Shown here piece after piece: positions 23,162 to 34,583 of a stretch of DNA of 64,000 nucleotides. Each line of letters opens with the position of its first letter. Position 1 is the first letter of the stretch. This DNA is from Burhinus oedicnemus (lineage: Eukaryota > Chordata > Aves > Charadriiformes > Burhinidae): NCBI GenBank assembly GCA_008921705.1, contig VFFE01007035.1:248509-312508 (forward strand), given 5' to 3'. The translations under genes were made by a program, and so were the position numbers. The notes below the pieces were generated by a model. That model had not been told where the DNA came from. It saw only the letters and a list, made by a program, of their open reading frames with translations, and did no database searches.

Positions 23162-25056
23162 CATTAGTGCACGAACCGCAGCCTTTCCCGCAGGCTGGAG
23201 CTTTGCTTTGCCACTGTTACGTAGCTCACAGCATGGTGGTACCAAACCGCGCCATGCTCTGCTGTACCCAGGTACAGCCAGATCTGAAACTGTATGTTTT
23301 TAGGTGCTTTTTGCCCCACAAAGGGGGTCACAGCCATCACGCAACGTTATGTAGTATGACTTTAATACTGGGGTATCTGCAAACCCTCTCCAGATCACGG
23401 TGGTGGGTGGGATTTTAATGGCTCCAGCCCTGTTGTCCTCATTTATTGCTGAAGGGCAATGACTGGGAGATGGTTCTTCCGTGCTTTTTCCTGCCCCAAG
23501 CAGCTGGCTCCAACCACGTCAAAGAGCTTGTTCCCCACTTCAAAAGAAAAAAAAAGCACGAGCTCTCCAAAATGCCAACCGATGGAGGGAGCCAGCATCA
23601 CGTCATGACTCCTACCTGTCCCGAGGGGAAGGGTCTCTGGTATGGCAGTCCCGAGGGAGCCCAATGGAGGCCAGGGGACTTTACAGTGAGGCTGTAAAGA
23701 GAAGCACTTATCTGGGGCTTCCCACCCAGCTGTCACATACTCGAGGCACATCCTGTTGATAACACCTCTAAAAAAAGCTTCCCCGGGAGTTTGCTAATGT
23801 GTAACATTTCTAAAATATGTACATATACATACATATGTAACTACTGCAATGGAGATCCTAATCTAGTAACGTAGGAAATGCTGGGATACCCTTCGGGATG
23901 AGGCATCCAGCAGGATCTGCCCGTATGTGGGTAGGTGCGATGGGGCTGAGCAGTGCCCGGCCCTTCAGCCAGCGTGCGAAGGAGGGGGCCGGCAGCGCCT
24001 CTGGTGCTTTCACCCTCCATCAAAGCACTTGTCACTAAGTGGCTCTGCCACCAAGCCAGGACCTGGGGCTGCCAGCACTGAACCAGGACGTGGGGCTGTC
24101 CCTGCCTTGCTGCTGTCCATACGCTCATACCTGGATTATTTGTCCTCTCTCTCTCCTGTCAGCAGCCAGCAGCAGAGGGCTCTGGCTGAAACATAAAGGC
24201 CATTGAAATGAGCAAAAATAAAAAATCATGCACCTAACGAGAAGTCAGGATTTCCCCATCTGACACTTGGCAGCTTCCCAGGATGGGGATGATGCAGCAC
24301 CCACTAATCTGTCCTGCAGCTCCCTCATCCCCATCCCCAGCCAGTCCATGACCTCTGACAAAACCAAGTAGCCCCTTTGCCCAGCACCCAAATAAAGCCC
24401 AGTGACTGCCATCCCGCAGAGCTGGACAAGCATCACACAGCCCCACGCCAAGCCCATGTCCTCGGTCTCGTTGCCAGGTAGACGGAGGATGAACGACTTG
24501 GTTATGCCCGTGTTAGACCAGACCGATCCCACCAGGGCACACAGTCCCTCCAGGTTAACATCAATACAAGCAGGGACTAGGAACTCACCCAGGAGGTTTC
24601 CCTGGGATTTCAGCGAGGCAAGTTGTGCCAACAGACATTTCTCTGTGTCACCGTTTCTGCTGGCCTCGGCTCCATTCGCTGCGCTCCAGGAGGTATTGCT
24701 GTTTGCAGGCTCTTCCATGCAGAGACTGGGTGGTTCCAAGGTGATGAGAAGCCACCCTGGCAGATAATATCCCATCAAACACATCACTTGCAGGCCATCA
24801 GCAATGAAAGATGTTTTCTGTGAACGTGGGGCAGTTCCTGTGTTCCTGTGCCTTTCATTGAAAGTCCTTTGCAAATATTGAGCCACTCACTGGGAAAAAA
24901 ACTCTGCATCGCATCTTCCGAAGCCATCCTACTGCCCCATAACTCATCCCGCAACTGCACCTCTGCGTCATCCACAACTGGATCTCTGTGTTACCCTGCA
25001 AGCTGCTCTCGCTCATCAAGCAGGTGGGAATGGGCTTCATGCTTCAGTACCATCCC

Positions 25057-25089
25057 AATAAAACACCAATTTAAAAAAAAAAAAAAAAA
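25057..25089 (+). repeat. AATAAA followed by an A17 tract (retrocopy-like 3' end)
   Basis: A plus-strand AATAAA at 25057-25062 is followed 10 bp later by 17 consecutive A (25073-25089). This resembles the 3' end of a reverse-transcribed polyadenylated RNA. No parent gene is recognised upstream, so it may equally be a chance A-tract. Confidence 0.35.
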
Positions 25090-28000
25090 GAAAGAGCAAT
25101 AAACCTGCTAAACATCTGCTAGCTGTTTTCCTACCATGTATCTGTTAGAGATTCCCGGGAAGGGGGCAGCAAAACCTCTTGCTGCCCAAGTGCTCGGGGC
25201 AGACCTGTCCCCCGAGCCCATGGGATGCTGGCACGGCACCGCAGCCTTTCTGCTCCCCAGGCAGCGGCGCACACTGGAGTAACACAAGTGGTTTTGTTTT
25301 TGGGATCCTCGCCAGCATCACTACCAAATTACCAAGTCATTAAAAGGCCTTGTGAATCTTTACTGGAGAAAAATGTTCTCCAGAAGTTAAATTTAACATA
25401 AAGCCAAAAACACATCTTGGGATTTACAACCCAAAGAAGCAGGGAGAGGTGCTGGGCCAAAAACCAGATTTGTTCTCCAACTCGCTCCAAAGCTTTTACT
25501 GCCCAGAGAGATCGATGTGCAGGGAAGGGTGTGAGTGGTGTAGGGAGGGAGCTGCACGGAGGCTTTAAATACCAGCTATGGCCCTTGCAGCTGGGGCGCT
25601 GAGATGGGACCTACCAGCCCGGAGCAAACAGTCTCTGCAAAGTCACCGAGGCCTCAGTTTCACCTTGGGCAGGGACCCAGCACCCACCTGTGCTTTCTTG
25701 GAAGAAAGGCAAAATCCTTTGGGAATGGACCCAGATGCATCCTGAGTCTAACTGGTGGAAAAGAGCATCAGCAGCGAACACAAGAGCAGATTTTCCCAAT
25801 GTCCACCTTTATGCATCCAACTTGGCCAGTGCTCTTCCACCACCGGCTGAGGATTTGGGACAGGTCCACATAAAGAAATGGAAAATGGGAGATCTTCCAA
25901 GGTTTAGCTGCAGTGCAAAGTTCAGCTGAGCCTGATGTTCAGGGCTGTCATGTTCCTGGAAATCAGGGAATCAGTCCACTGGGGCTTGGGGTGGGACGGG
26001 AGACCCATCCAAGTCCAAATAGCTGCTCGTACTGCCCATTTTGGGAAATCCGAAGGGCAAGCTGCCATTCAACAAGCTTAGACAGCAGTTTCCTACAACA
26101 GGACTGTACACATCCCACTGTTGGCCCATGCTGGCAGGGCTTGGACCGGTGCCGTGGGGGCAACCTGCAGGTCTCTGCCGTCGGTTCCCATGGGCAAAAT
26201 CAAAGCTTTCCCAAGAGAAGCCTTGGCAAAGGCTGCAACCCCCCTTCACCGCACCGCAGTTCCCATCACGGGGTGGTGCTGGTACCCCTGGGGCTCACAC
26301 GTCCCTTTTTGAAGCATCTGCAAACCTCCAAATCAAACCTCATCCTGCTCCCAGGAGCAGACGGGGAGTGAAGCAGGCGGCCGCGGAGCTGGAGCCTTTC
26401 CCCACTGTTACCCCGTGTCCCCGCTGAGGACAGTCAGAGGAGGATGAGCGAAGCTGCCGGGTGTAAAGAGGCTGCCGCTTCCCATGGGACATCCATGCCA
26501 CGGCGTGCTCAGTGCTCACCCCCATCTGCGCGCCCAAAATAGCCTTGGCTTTGCAGAGAGCTGGCTTCAAACCCAGCTGAATGGCCACAAAACCCCGTCC
26601 GTGGCTGCGAAGGCTGCCGGCTTCAGTCCTGCCCCTGTTTTTACCGGCAGCAGCAGGAGCGAACCTCAGTTGGGTTTAGCAAGAACCAAATGAGCGCAGG
26701 GTTAAGCTCTGCAAGGGCAAGGCAGAGCCACTGCCAGGGACGTAGCAGGCAGAGACATGTGAAAAACTGATTTCCTAGATTGCTGGCAAGTCCAGAGATG
26801 AAAGGAAATGAAATGGATGGGGGGGATGTAAGTTCAGGGTCAAACTAAGCCGCTAATTTCAGATTTGAGAGTTGTTTTGGTTTTTTACTTAAGCTTTTTT
26901 TTTCTTTTTCTTTTTTTATCACTTGAAAACTACAGAGGAACACAGCAAGGCGAAGGCTTTGTTGTAAATTAAAAACAACTCTGAAAGGTCTGTTTAGAAA
27001 CTGACAAAACAAAAGGGGAAAGCAGGCAGAGCGGCGGGAGGGGAGCTTCCTCCCCCCCAGTCCTGCAGGCACGAGGCAAGGTCACCAACGAAAACCTCCG
27101 GTTTTGACCCCAAATAAGCTTTAGTCAGAAACCCGGCAGGAAGGATCAGTCAGACACACCGCCAGTCTCCAGGGTGATGGGCACCGGGGACAGTCCTGTG
27201 CTCCCTGCCTCAGTTTCCCCACGTTCAAAACTCCTCTCCCTCCCCGAGCTGCCTGTATAATAAGGGCTGCGAAAGGAAAGGCTTCAGGGGGAAAAGTGCT
27301 TTGCAAGTGCCCCTGGGAAGCATTAAAGATTGTGGAAGGAAAGGAGAGGGGAAGGCTCCGACACCAGCACCTCCGGTGCCAAGCGCATCCTCTCTGGATC
27401 CAGCCCAAGAGGGTTACACACTCGCACAAGCATCTGACTGGGAACCGCAGGCAGCCACTTTAGCAGCACGCTCCAACCCTCACCGGCGGTGCAACAGCCT
27501 GGGAGCACAGCGAGGGGTCCGACGCCGCGGGCAATCCGCAGGGAGACTCCCGCTTTGGGAAAAGGCGGCAGAGGGAGAGCGCAGATCCACGTGGCTCCAG
27601 GCACCATAGAGCAAAGTGGAGGTTAAATACTACCAGCTCCGCACATCCCCCTCGGACTTCCCCGGGGCATCTTGCCTTTGGCCACTCAGATGTCTACTTC
27701 TGCTTCCCTGGTTTAGAGGATTCCTTCTTCCCCACCACAGGCAGCGTAGAAGTCCCCTCCTGCCCTGTCCCTGGCAGAGGAGCAGGGCAAGCATCAGCTC
27801 AGCCACCGTCTGCCAGAGCCCCGAAAGAGCCAGCCAGTCTCCAGATGGACAGTCTGACCAGAAACCAGCTGGCCCTGGGGCTCGGCTGGCTTTTTGCTGC
27901 TCTAGAAAGCATTACAGTCTGGCTGCTGACTCAACAGCCCTGTCTCTCAGCTTCCCTTCAAGCCCTAGAGAAGTCCTGTTGCAAAGTTTGATCTTCAACC

Positions 28001-29358
28001 TGTCCTAAAGCATCTTTGCAAGCAGGGCTTCTTCTTGGTGGACTTGAAAGTACAATAGAAGCGCCCCACAGGCCAAAGCCGCCTCTCCCGAGCATCCCTT
28101 GCGCTGCAGCCACCTCAGCCCCAATCCAGCCATGGGCTGTGGGCATATGGGGCTCCTAGAAAGGAAGAGATCTCCTCTTTTCCAGCCTTTGCAATAGCCA
28201 TGTCTGATTTTAATTGTCCAAGGAAGGGGGGTTGCAGAAGGACGATACTGGGGAGGATGGTCTCGGGGCGCTGGCCCCACTCCCTCTGTGCTTCCTGCTG
28301 GAGCCAAGCCCCAGCTGGGCTGTCCGTGAGAAAACGGGGTTACTGGCTGCTGATCCCAAATATAACCCAAACGATGGAAAATTCCAGGAAACGAGCCAAG
28401 ACAAGATGCCGGGAGGGGGATCAAGGCCCAGCACACGGGTTGGGGGAGCTGCGGAGAAGCCCTGAGCTCTCAGCGGCATGTCCCTGCCACCAAACCCTCC
28501 TTGTGCAAATCCCCCCGGTGCTGTGGAGACCCGCGAGAGATGTGAGCATCCTCCGAGACAGCCCCCAAGCACCCGTCTCTGGAGCAGCCACCTCCGGGCC
28601 AGCAGCAAGACTCATCCCCCTGTGCCCAGGCTGGGGGCAGCTGCCAGTGGGAAGCCACCCTGGTGCTTCCCCTCACTCGCCTGAGGCTCGTAAATCCCCA
28701 GCTCGTGCAAAACGGACCCAGCGCGGCTTCCAGGAACAGGATCGCACACACCTTGGCTTTCACCCTGGCCGGCCCCGCTGTCCCCTGGCTCTGTCCCACT
28801 CCTTGCCCTGCCTCCCTGCCACACCACCAGCTCCCTGAGGACCACAGCCTGTCCCAAAGGCACCAAAAAAGTTTTTCCCAAGTCACCCAAGATCCCTCCA
28901 AGCAGAAAAGCAAAGCCCCATCTCTCCAGGCTAGAGGCAGCATATCCAGTTCATTTTGGGGGTGATGCCCGTGTGGGGCCGAGGGCTCTTTGGGGGTACC
29001 TCATTCCTGGGGACTGGGATCTCGCTGCTGCCACCAGTGACTTGCTGGGAGCCCTGCAAGAGGTGTCCAACGGCTTCCACGGTGCCGGACTGCTCTGGTT
29101 CAGTCCCAAGGGTGATTATTCCGCCGTCAGAGCCGTAATCCCAAGCACTGGCAGCTCCAGGCCTGCGAGCTCGGGGAAGAAGAAGAGAGGAGACAAGCCA
29201 GCTGCTGAAAAGCCATCTCTGCCGCTTGCTCTCACCCAGTTCCCCCACCCACAACTTTCCGCCCTCCCTCCAACACCAGCAAAACCGCTGCCGGGACTGT
29301 CCCACCCGGGAAACGGGTGTCTGCCCACACCACGAGCTGCCGGCAGGGTTGCCCGTCC

Positions 29359-29409
29359 CCCCTTCCCCTGCGTGTCTCCCCTTCCCCTGCGTGTCTCCCC
29401 TTCCCCTGC
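29359..29409. repeat. 19-bp tandem repeat, about 2.7 copies
   Basis: The unit CCCCTTCCCCTGCGTGTCT recurs with period 19 (TTCCCCTG at 29363, 29382 and 29401). The period is not a multiple of three, arguing against a coding role. Confidence 0.9.
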
Positions 29410-29759
29410 GCACCCCCGGCCATCTGCACCAATCCCCTGCCCTGCCGGCGGCAGCTCCCGGACCCTCCCGCATCCCCGAAACAGGCTCCCTCCGTATTTA
29501 CACACTGGCAACTGAGCCGAGACATGATGGAGGAAGGGGAAGAGCCTTCCGCAGGCGTCCGTGCCCCGGCTGGGTGAAGGATTGCTCCTTTCCAGGCTAA
29601 CCCCAACCAGGTCTTGCCCAGCTCATGCTTAAAAGCACCCCCGGAGCATCCTTGGGGGTGCAGCACCGGCTTTTTCCACCCCCAGCACTCACCTCATCCG
29701 CCGGCATGCCTGGCTTCCAGCCCCAAATCCCTCCGCTGCACTTTCTGCTCTTACTGGGG

Positions 29760-29784
29760 AAAACAAACAAACAAACAAACAAAA
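29760..29784. repeat. (AAAC)n microsatellite
   Basis: Five to six uninterrupted AAAC units. Confidence 0.95.
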
Positions 29785-30700
29785 TTAAGAAGAAAAGAAG
29801 TCCAAGCCAGGCTCCCAGTCGGAACTCTCGGCAGTTTGGGGATCGCAGCGGCAGGGAGAGCCGCCGCGCTCTGGCGCTCGCTGGGGTTTCGTTACAGAAA
29901 CCCAGGGCTGAGGGTTTTTCTCCGGCCGGTGATGTCACGTCCTGACCCTGCTGGCAGCTCCAGCTGTCCCTGGAAAACCCACTGGAAGCTGGCCTGCCGG
30001 CCCCCACCAGCCGGCCCCCACGCTCACGGGTGGGCACACACCCCCCCACACCATTCCTGGACACTGAGGTCCTTTTTGGCGCACGTGCTCCTGTGCCGCT
30101 GGCTGGCTCTGGTCTTTCACGGGACAGCTGGAGGAAAGGAGATGAAATCCTGTAGTATTTCCAACACCACCCCCCCCCATCTTTTGCACAGCCCCTCTCC
30201 CTTCATCCCCCCTCCCCTGCCCCGGCATGCATGCAGAGACGAGCCGGAGGTTTCAGTGCCAGGCCAAGCTGGATGCCATCCAAAACAGAAAAGCCAGAGA
30301 GAGGGGAAAGAAGGGAAAAAAAAAAACCAAAAAAAAACCAGAAAAACTTTCGCTGCACAGAGCAGACCTACTTTCTGTCGGTCTCAAAGGTGGGGTGAGC
30401 TCCGAAGCGCGTTGCGGTATTTAAATACTGCTCGGCGAAAGCAAGCCTGCGCCAGCACGCTCGGCGCCGAGAGGAGCGGCCAGCCAGCGTGGGACGGCTC
30501 GGCGCGGGCTGGGACTCTGCTGCGGGGTCAGACTCCCTGGTGGGGATTTAAAACTCATGGAGCATCCCACGTGTGACACTTACGGGTGTTGCAGCGGGGT
30601 GGGAAGCGGCAGCACGGCCCTGGTGCTCACGGTCGAGTGTCTTTCCCAGGGGAGCAGCCCGGCTCAGCCGCGGCGAGATGAGATGCCGGCGTTGCTGGAA

Positions 30701-33700
30701 ACGTCTGCAAATTGTTTGGCACTGGGACAGTTCTAGCGAGGGAAACGTTTCTAGGCTTTGCTTAAATGTGTGTTGATCTCAGGTTCAGCCAAACATTTGC
30801 CGGTGATGGGGTGAGGTGGCGGGTAAGGAGCAGCAGGAGTGTGAGAAAGGAAACCACAAACCCAGCAGCCTGAGACGACGGAAGGACCTGGCTGCTGGGT
30901 AGGTCTTCACGAAGCTGGAGGGTTCAGGTTTGCCTGCCGGAACCCCGCCTGGCTTCCCCTGCTGCTGCGGATTTACCTTCCGACCCCATGCAGACTGTGC
31001 ACCCGCTGGGACACATCTCTGCAGGATCTGGACTCCTTCCCCCGTAATGGGGCTTCTCAGCTACAGGTGATGCCAGGGTTTGCCCTTGAGGCACAATGTT
31101 CCGAGACGCTCTTGAAAAATAAAGTTACCTGCCCGGTAATGGCAAACACCCTCGATTTTCCAGCAGCTTCCAAGAGTAGATTGCCAGCATGGAGCTCAGC
31201 CCGGGTGCTAAAAGGCATCTGTTCTCCCTTCCTCCCTCTCCCTGGGCTGGGGCAGGGCCCAGCGCAGCACTGGTCTTGTGCAGGTGCAACAGAAACTATT
31301 TGTCACCTGCAGCAGCATCTTTTAAGGAGCAAAGAGCGTCAGGCAGCAGCCGCTAGTGGATCGCTTTCAGCTGGAGCCAGAGGGAATTGGGGCTTGCACA
31401 CCCCAGCAGCCTCTTGCTTTCCTGCCTGTCCCCGTCTGGGACGTGGCTGAAGGGCAGGTCATGGGCCAGGTGATGGGAGAAGGATGCACTGCGGACATGC
31501 GGGATTCACCCGTGCTTGGCACCCACTGCAACGTGAGATGGCTGAGACGTCTCACACCTGCTGCGTCTTTCTGCAGAAAAGGTAAAACCTGGAGGCGAAG
31601 CGCCCTGCACGCTCGGCTCCTGGGGCAGGAGGGAAGCACGAGCTGACAAATTCATCTGTCCAGCTGCTTCCCACCACCATCATCAGCTAATTGAGTACAA
31701 CGGCTGTAACCCTGAAAGCTCGGCTCTGTGTGTACATCCTCCCCAGGACCTGAGGGCTGGTTGATGGAGGGAGAGCCTTTTCCACATCAGCCTGGCCCCG
31801 CTCCTCACAGTCATTGCGGATGGTCTCAGGTTGAAGTAACGCCCCTAAAACCAGGATCTGGCCCAAGGAGCCCAGCAGGCTCCTCCTGGCCACTGGAGAA
31901 CCAGCCCCATGCCTGGCTCCAGCAGGTTAAGACAGCAGCAGCAGCGCCGCAGTCTTCTTTTGGCACCTGGGGAGTGTCCCCAACACGGGATGCTCCCTAC
32001 TCACACATCGCAGCTGCCCCGAGTCCCGGCAAGGGCTGAGCAATGCTGCTGTCCTCCACCCCAGGGACCCGGTGGGCACCAGTGTCCACGCTTATCCCCA
32101 AGCGATGCAGGAAACCACAAAATGGCCTTGGACCTCGTGAGCGGGAGGCAGAGGTCTGCAGAGCAGATGTAAATCCCGACAGCTAATGCCAAGCCAGGAG
32201 GAAATTTTCAACTGAAAACCCAGCAAAAAATGGGCACAAATCCAAAACTGAGGGGGTTTGGCTGTATAGCAAAGATCCCAGAGGGAACTCACGGCCAGGA
32301 TTTACATCCAGGCAAGATGGAGCCAAAACACTTAAGAGGCAAGATGGGGTCCCTCCCACCCTCAGCAGTCTGGAGCCAAAGGAGAGGGGCCAGGAAAAGA
32401 GCACGAGGGCTGAGGTTGCATCAGCTGCAGCCCCGCAAGTCTGCAGGAGTGAGCAGCATCTCCTGGTCAGGGAGCTTCCCCCTTGCATGATGCTTTGGGT
32501 TTTGGAAACCACGCAGAGCAGAGAGCCTGCGGTCCCGGAGCCACCCGGGTGTCCCAGCTGTGGGGAGGGAGGGCATGAGTCGCTTGGGAGAGAGGAAAAG
32601 GTCCAAGGGGCAGGTTTGGGGCAGGAGGGATGTGTTATTGTGAAGAGGGCATTTGTCTGCCCCGGAGGAAGGAAGAGGAGGGTTGGCCCCGCTCCTGCAG
32701 GCAGGTGCGTGGCTGAATTTATCCAGGGGGAAGGAAGCAGGGAAGGAAACAAGCCCGGAGCACTGGATGGCTCCATCGGACCTCACGGGCGGTCACGGAA
32801 AGAAGCCCAACAGCAATGTGGCTTCGCACAGCTTGGCAGGACACAGCTGCACTGGGGGGTGATGGTGCGGTGAGCCCCCCAACAGCTGCGGTGCCAGGCC
32901 GGGCTCTCCCCGGCCACGGCGTGCACCCCAGCGGCACAGCACCCCACCAGCCAGGGAGATGCTTGTGCCCAGGCAGGGTTTGAAGGCTCCACATGCCTGT
33001 GCAGACCACAAGACACAGCAAAGGAAGCAGTGGGTTTGCTCAGGTTATTCCCAAGAGAGGCAAAGGACGTGCCCAGAAAAGTTTGCCTCAGCTACGCACT
33101 GTCAGGAACAGCCAGTTCCCCCTCGCCGCTCCAGCAAGTCCTGCGCAAGCTCAGAGATAGGGAATGGGAACTTCCTCAGCCATGGATCAGAGAGTACTGG
33201 AATCCTGCTGTTTTCTAAAGCACAGGGAAAAAAAAAAAAAAAGGCACAGATGAAAAAGCACTGGAGTCAGCATTTTAAGCAAGGGTAAGAACATCACCCT
33301 TCAATCTGCACTTCCTTGACTGCTGCGACAGCCGCCTTTCACAAGCCAGGGTGTCTCCCTGGGGAGCAGGCCAGGCTCTGGGTTTCCTGCTGACGTGGGG
33401 GGACATCTCCCCAGGGCGACAGGGGTGGGTGGGCAAACCGGGTTTTGAGACGCTGCTAACAACAGCCTCTGGCTGCAAAACTTGCTCCACCGCTCCTAGG
33501 AGGAACTGCTGCCACATCCCTGGCCCTGGGCTCTCCCCCAGCCGGAGGCAGACCGCAGGCAGCACGGAGGGAAGGAGGTGGCTCCTGCAGCACCTGGTTC
33601 AGCTGTGAAGACCCTGGCCCACGCATGCCTGGAAATCAGCAAAGCAACCTGGAAAACTACTGTGGAATGTTTGCCCTCCCCAAGGCAGCTCATCTAGGAT

Positions 33701-34230
33701 CTAGGACACCGGGCTAGGGGAACAGTTGGTCTAACTAAGAGCAGCCCACCACATTATCGACCTGGGCATTTAAATGTTTTTTAGCACAAAACTCACCCCG
33801 AGCTCACAGGGCTGAGCAGACAGGCTCATGCGAGCTATGTGTGTGTGCCGGTAGCTCAGAATAAGGAGACAAACCTTCCCTCTAGCGGCTGTACGGCACA
33901 TCAGTCTCGCTGTACGGCACATCAGTCTCGCAGTCACCGTCTCTCCCCACGCCAAGACTAACAGCGTTACATTCACCAGCTCGTAGGCTCAACACAGATC
34001 CTGGGTGCACCAAATGTCCTACAGACACGCCGAGGCTACACCAGGCAGCCAACAGGGTGGTCCATACACAAAAGCATCCCGGGCACCCGAGAAGCCACAC
34101 AGCAACAAAAGAGCGCTGGCCTATTTCTGCAGAAAGGGTGGTTTGTGGGCCCAGTTCTTCAGCTGAGTTACTCCCCCTTACAGCAAGCATTTAGTGGGAT
34201 GGACGATCAGGCCTAGAGTTTCTCCAGGAC
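30701..34230. other. Intergenic sequence between MOB3C and ATPAF1, no supported gene
   Basis: GC-rich sequence without recognisable exons. Open frames of up to 197 codons (minus, 32183-32776) are unrecognised. A 15-A run is at about 33228-33242 and a 21-bp tandem duplication at 33889-33930. Composition turns AT-rich from about 34 kb. Confidence 0.5.
33889..33930. repeat. 21-bp tandem duplication
   Basis: Two adjacent copies with period 21, each beginning CTGTACGGCACATCAG and ending TCTCG. Confidence 0.95.
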
Positions 34231-34531
34231 CTTTTTATTACAGGTCTTTAACCCAGTTTCAGCCTCATCGCCACCACAGCAGCAGTCAGCACAGACCTGA
34301 CTGTGCTGCTCAAGTCCTAACCGTAGTGCAAGCACACACATTAGCATATACATTTCCAAAAGGACTAAGAGTTTCCACTTTTCCATTTACAAATTAGGGA
34401 GCTTATTCACACCCTGTCAAACTTGCAACCCTACAACTGGGCCACCGAACACTGAACAAACTCTGTCATCTATGACCTAGATGCTCTGACGGTGCAGCAT
34501 CTCAGACTACAGGGCCGTCTGCCGTTACAAC

Positions 34532-34583
34532 CTGTATTCCTACATGACATTCTAATCTGTAGGAATACAGACTACAGTCTGTA
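34532..34583. repeat. Compound inverted repeat (two overlapping hairpins)
   Basis: The first hairpin has perfect 13-bp arms, CTGTATTCCTACA (34532-34544) and TGTAGGAATACAG (34558-34570), around a 13-nt loop. The second is ATACAGACT-AC-AGTCTGTAT (34564-34583), 9-bp arms with a 2-nt centre. They share the right arm of the first, so the two stems are mutually exclusive. Confidence 0.85.

Larger units (their letters stand above)
21695..29280. other. Region upstream of the MOB3C coding exon, probably 5' intron; no gene supported
   Basis: GC-rich sequence with many overlapping open frames, including 213 codons on the minus strand at 24245-24886; none matches a known family. Visible structures are an 18-bp tandem duplication (23126-23161) and an AATAAA followed by a 17-A tract (25057-25089). 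If the MOB3C promoter is in the CpG-dense block beyond 29.3 kb, this stretch is its first intron. Confidence 0.5.
29280..30700. promoter_or_regulatory. CpG-dense block, candidate MOB3C promoter region
   Basis: CpG dinucleotides are much denser here than in surrounding sequence, notably at about 29820-29940 and 30400-30680. It includes a CRE-like TGATGTCACG near 29930 and a symmetric TATTTAAATA at 30418-30427. It lies about 8-9 kb upstream of the MOB3C coding exon, which needs a noncoding first exon. No convincing first exon or donor could be fixed, so the assignment is inferred. Confidence 0.3.

Noticed and set aside
24245..24886. 213-codon minus-strand open frame with a hydrophobic stretch
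   Set aside because: No recognisable family or conserved motif. It lies in GC-rich upstream or intronic DNA, where several unrelated frames of similar size overlap.
29614..30576. 320-codon plus-strand open frame
   Set aside because: The longest frame in the window, but in CpG-dense, stop-poor sequence crossing an AAAC microsatellite and A-rich tracts. The Pro/Ser/Arg-rich translation resembles no protein.
32183..32776. 197-codon minus-strand frame between MOB3C and ATPAF1
   Set aside because: Pro/Ser/Leu-rich translation with no family match, in GC-rich DNA.
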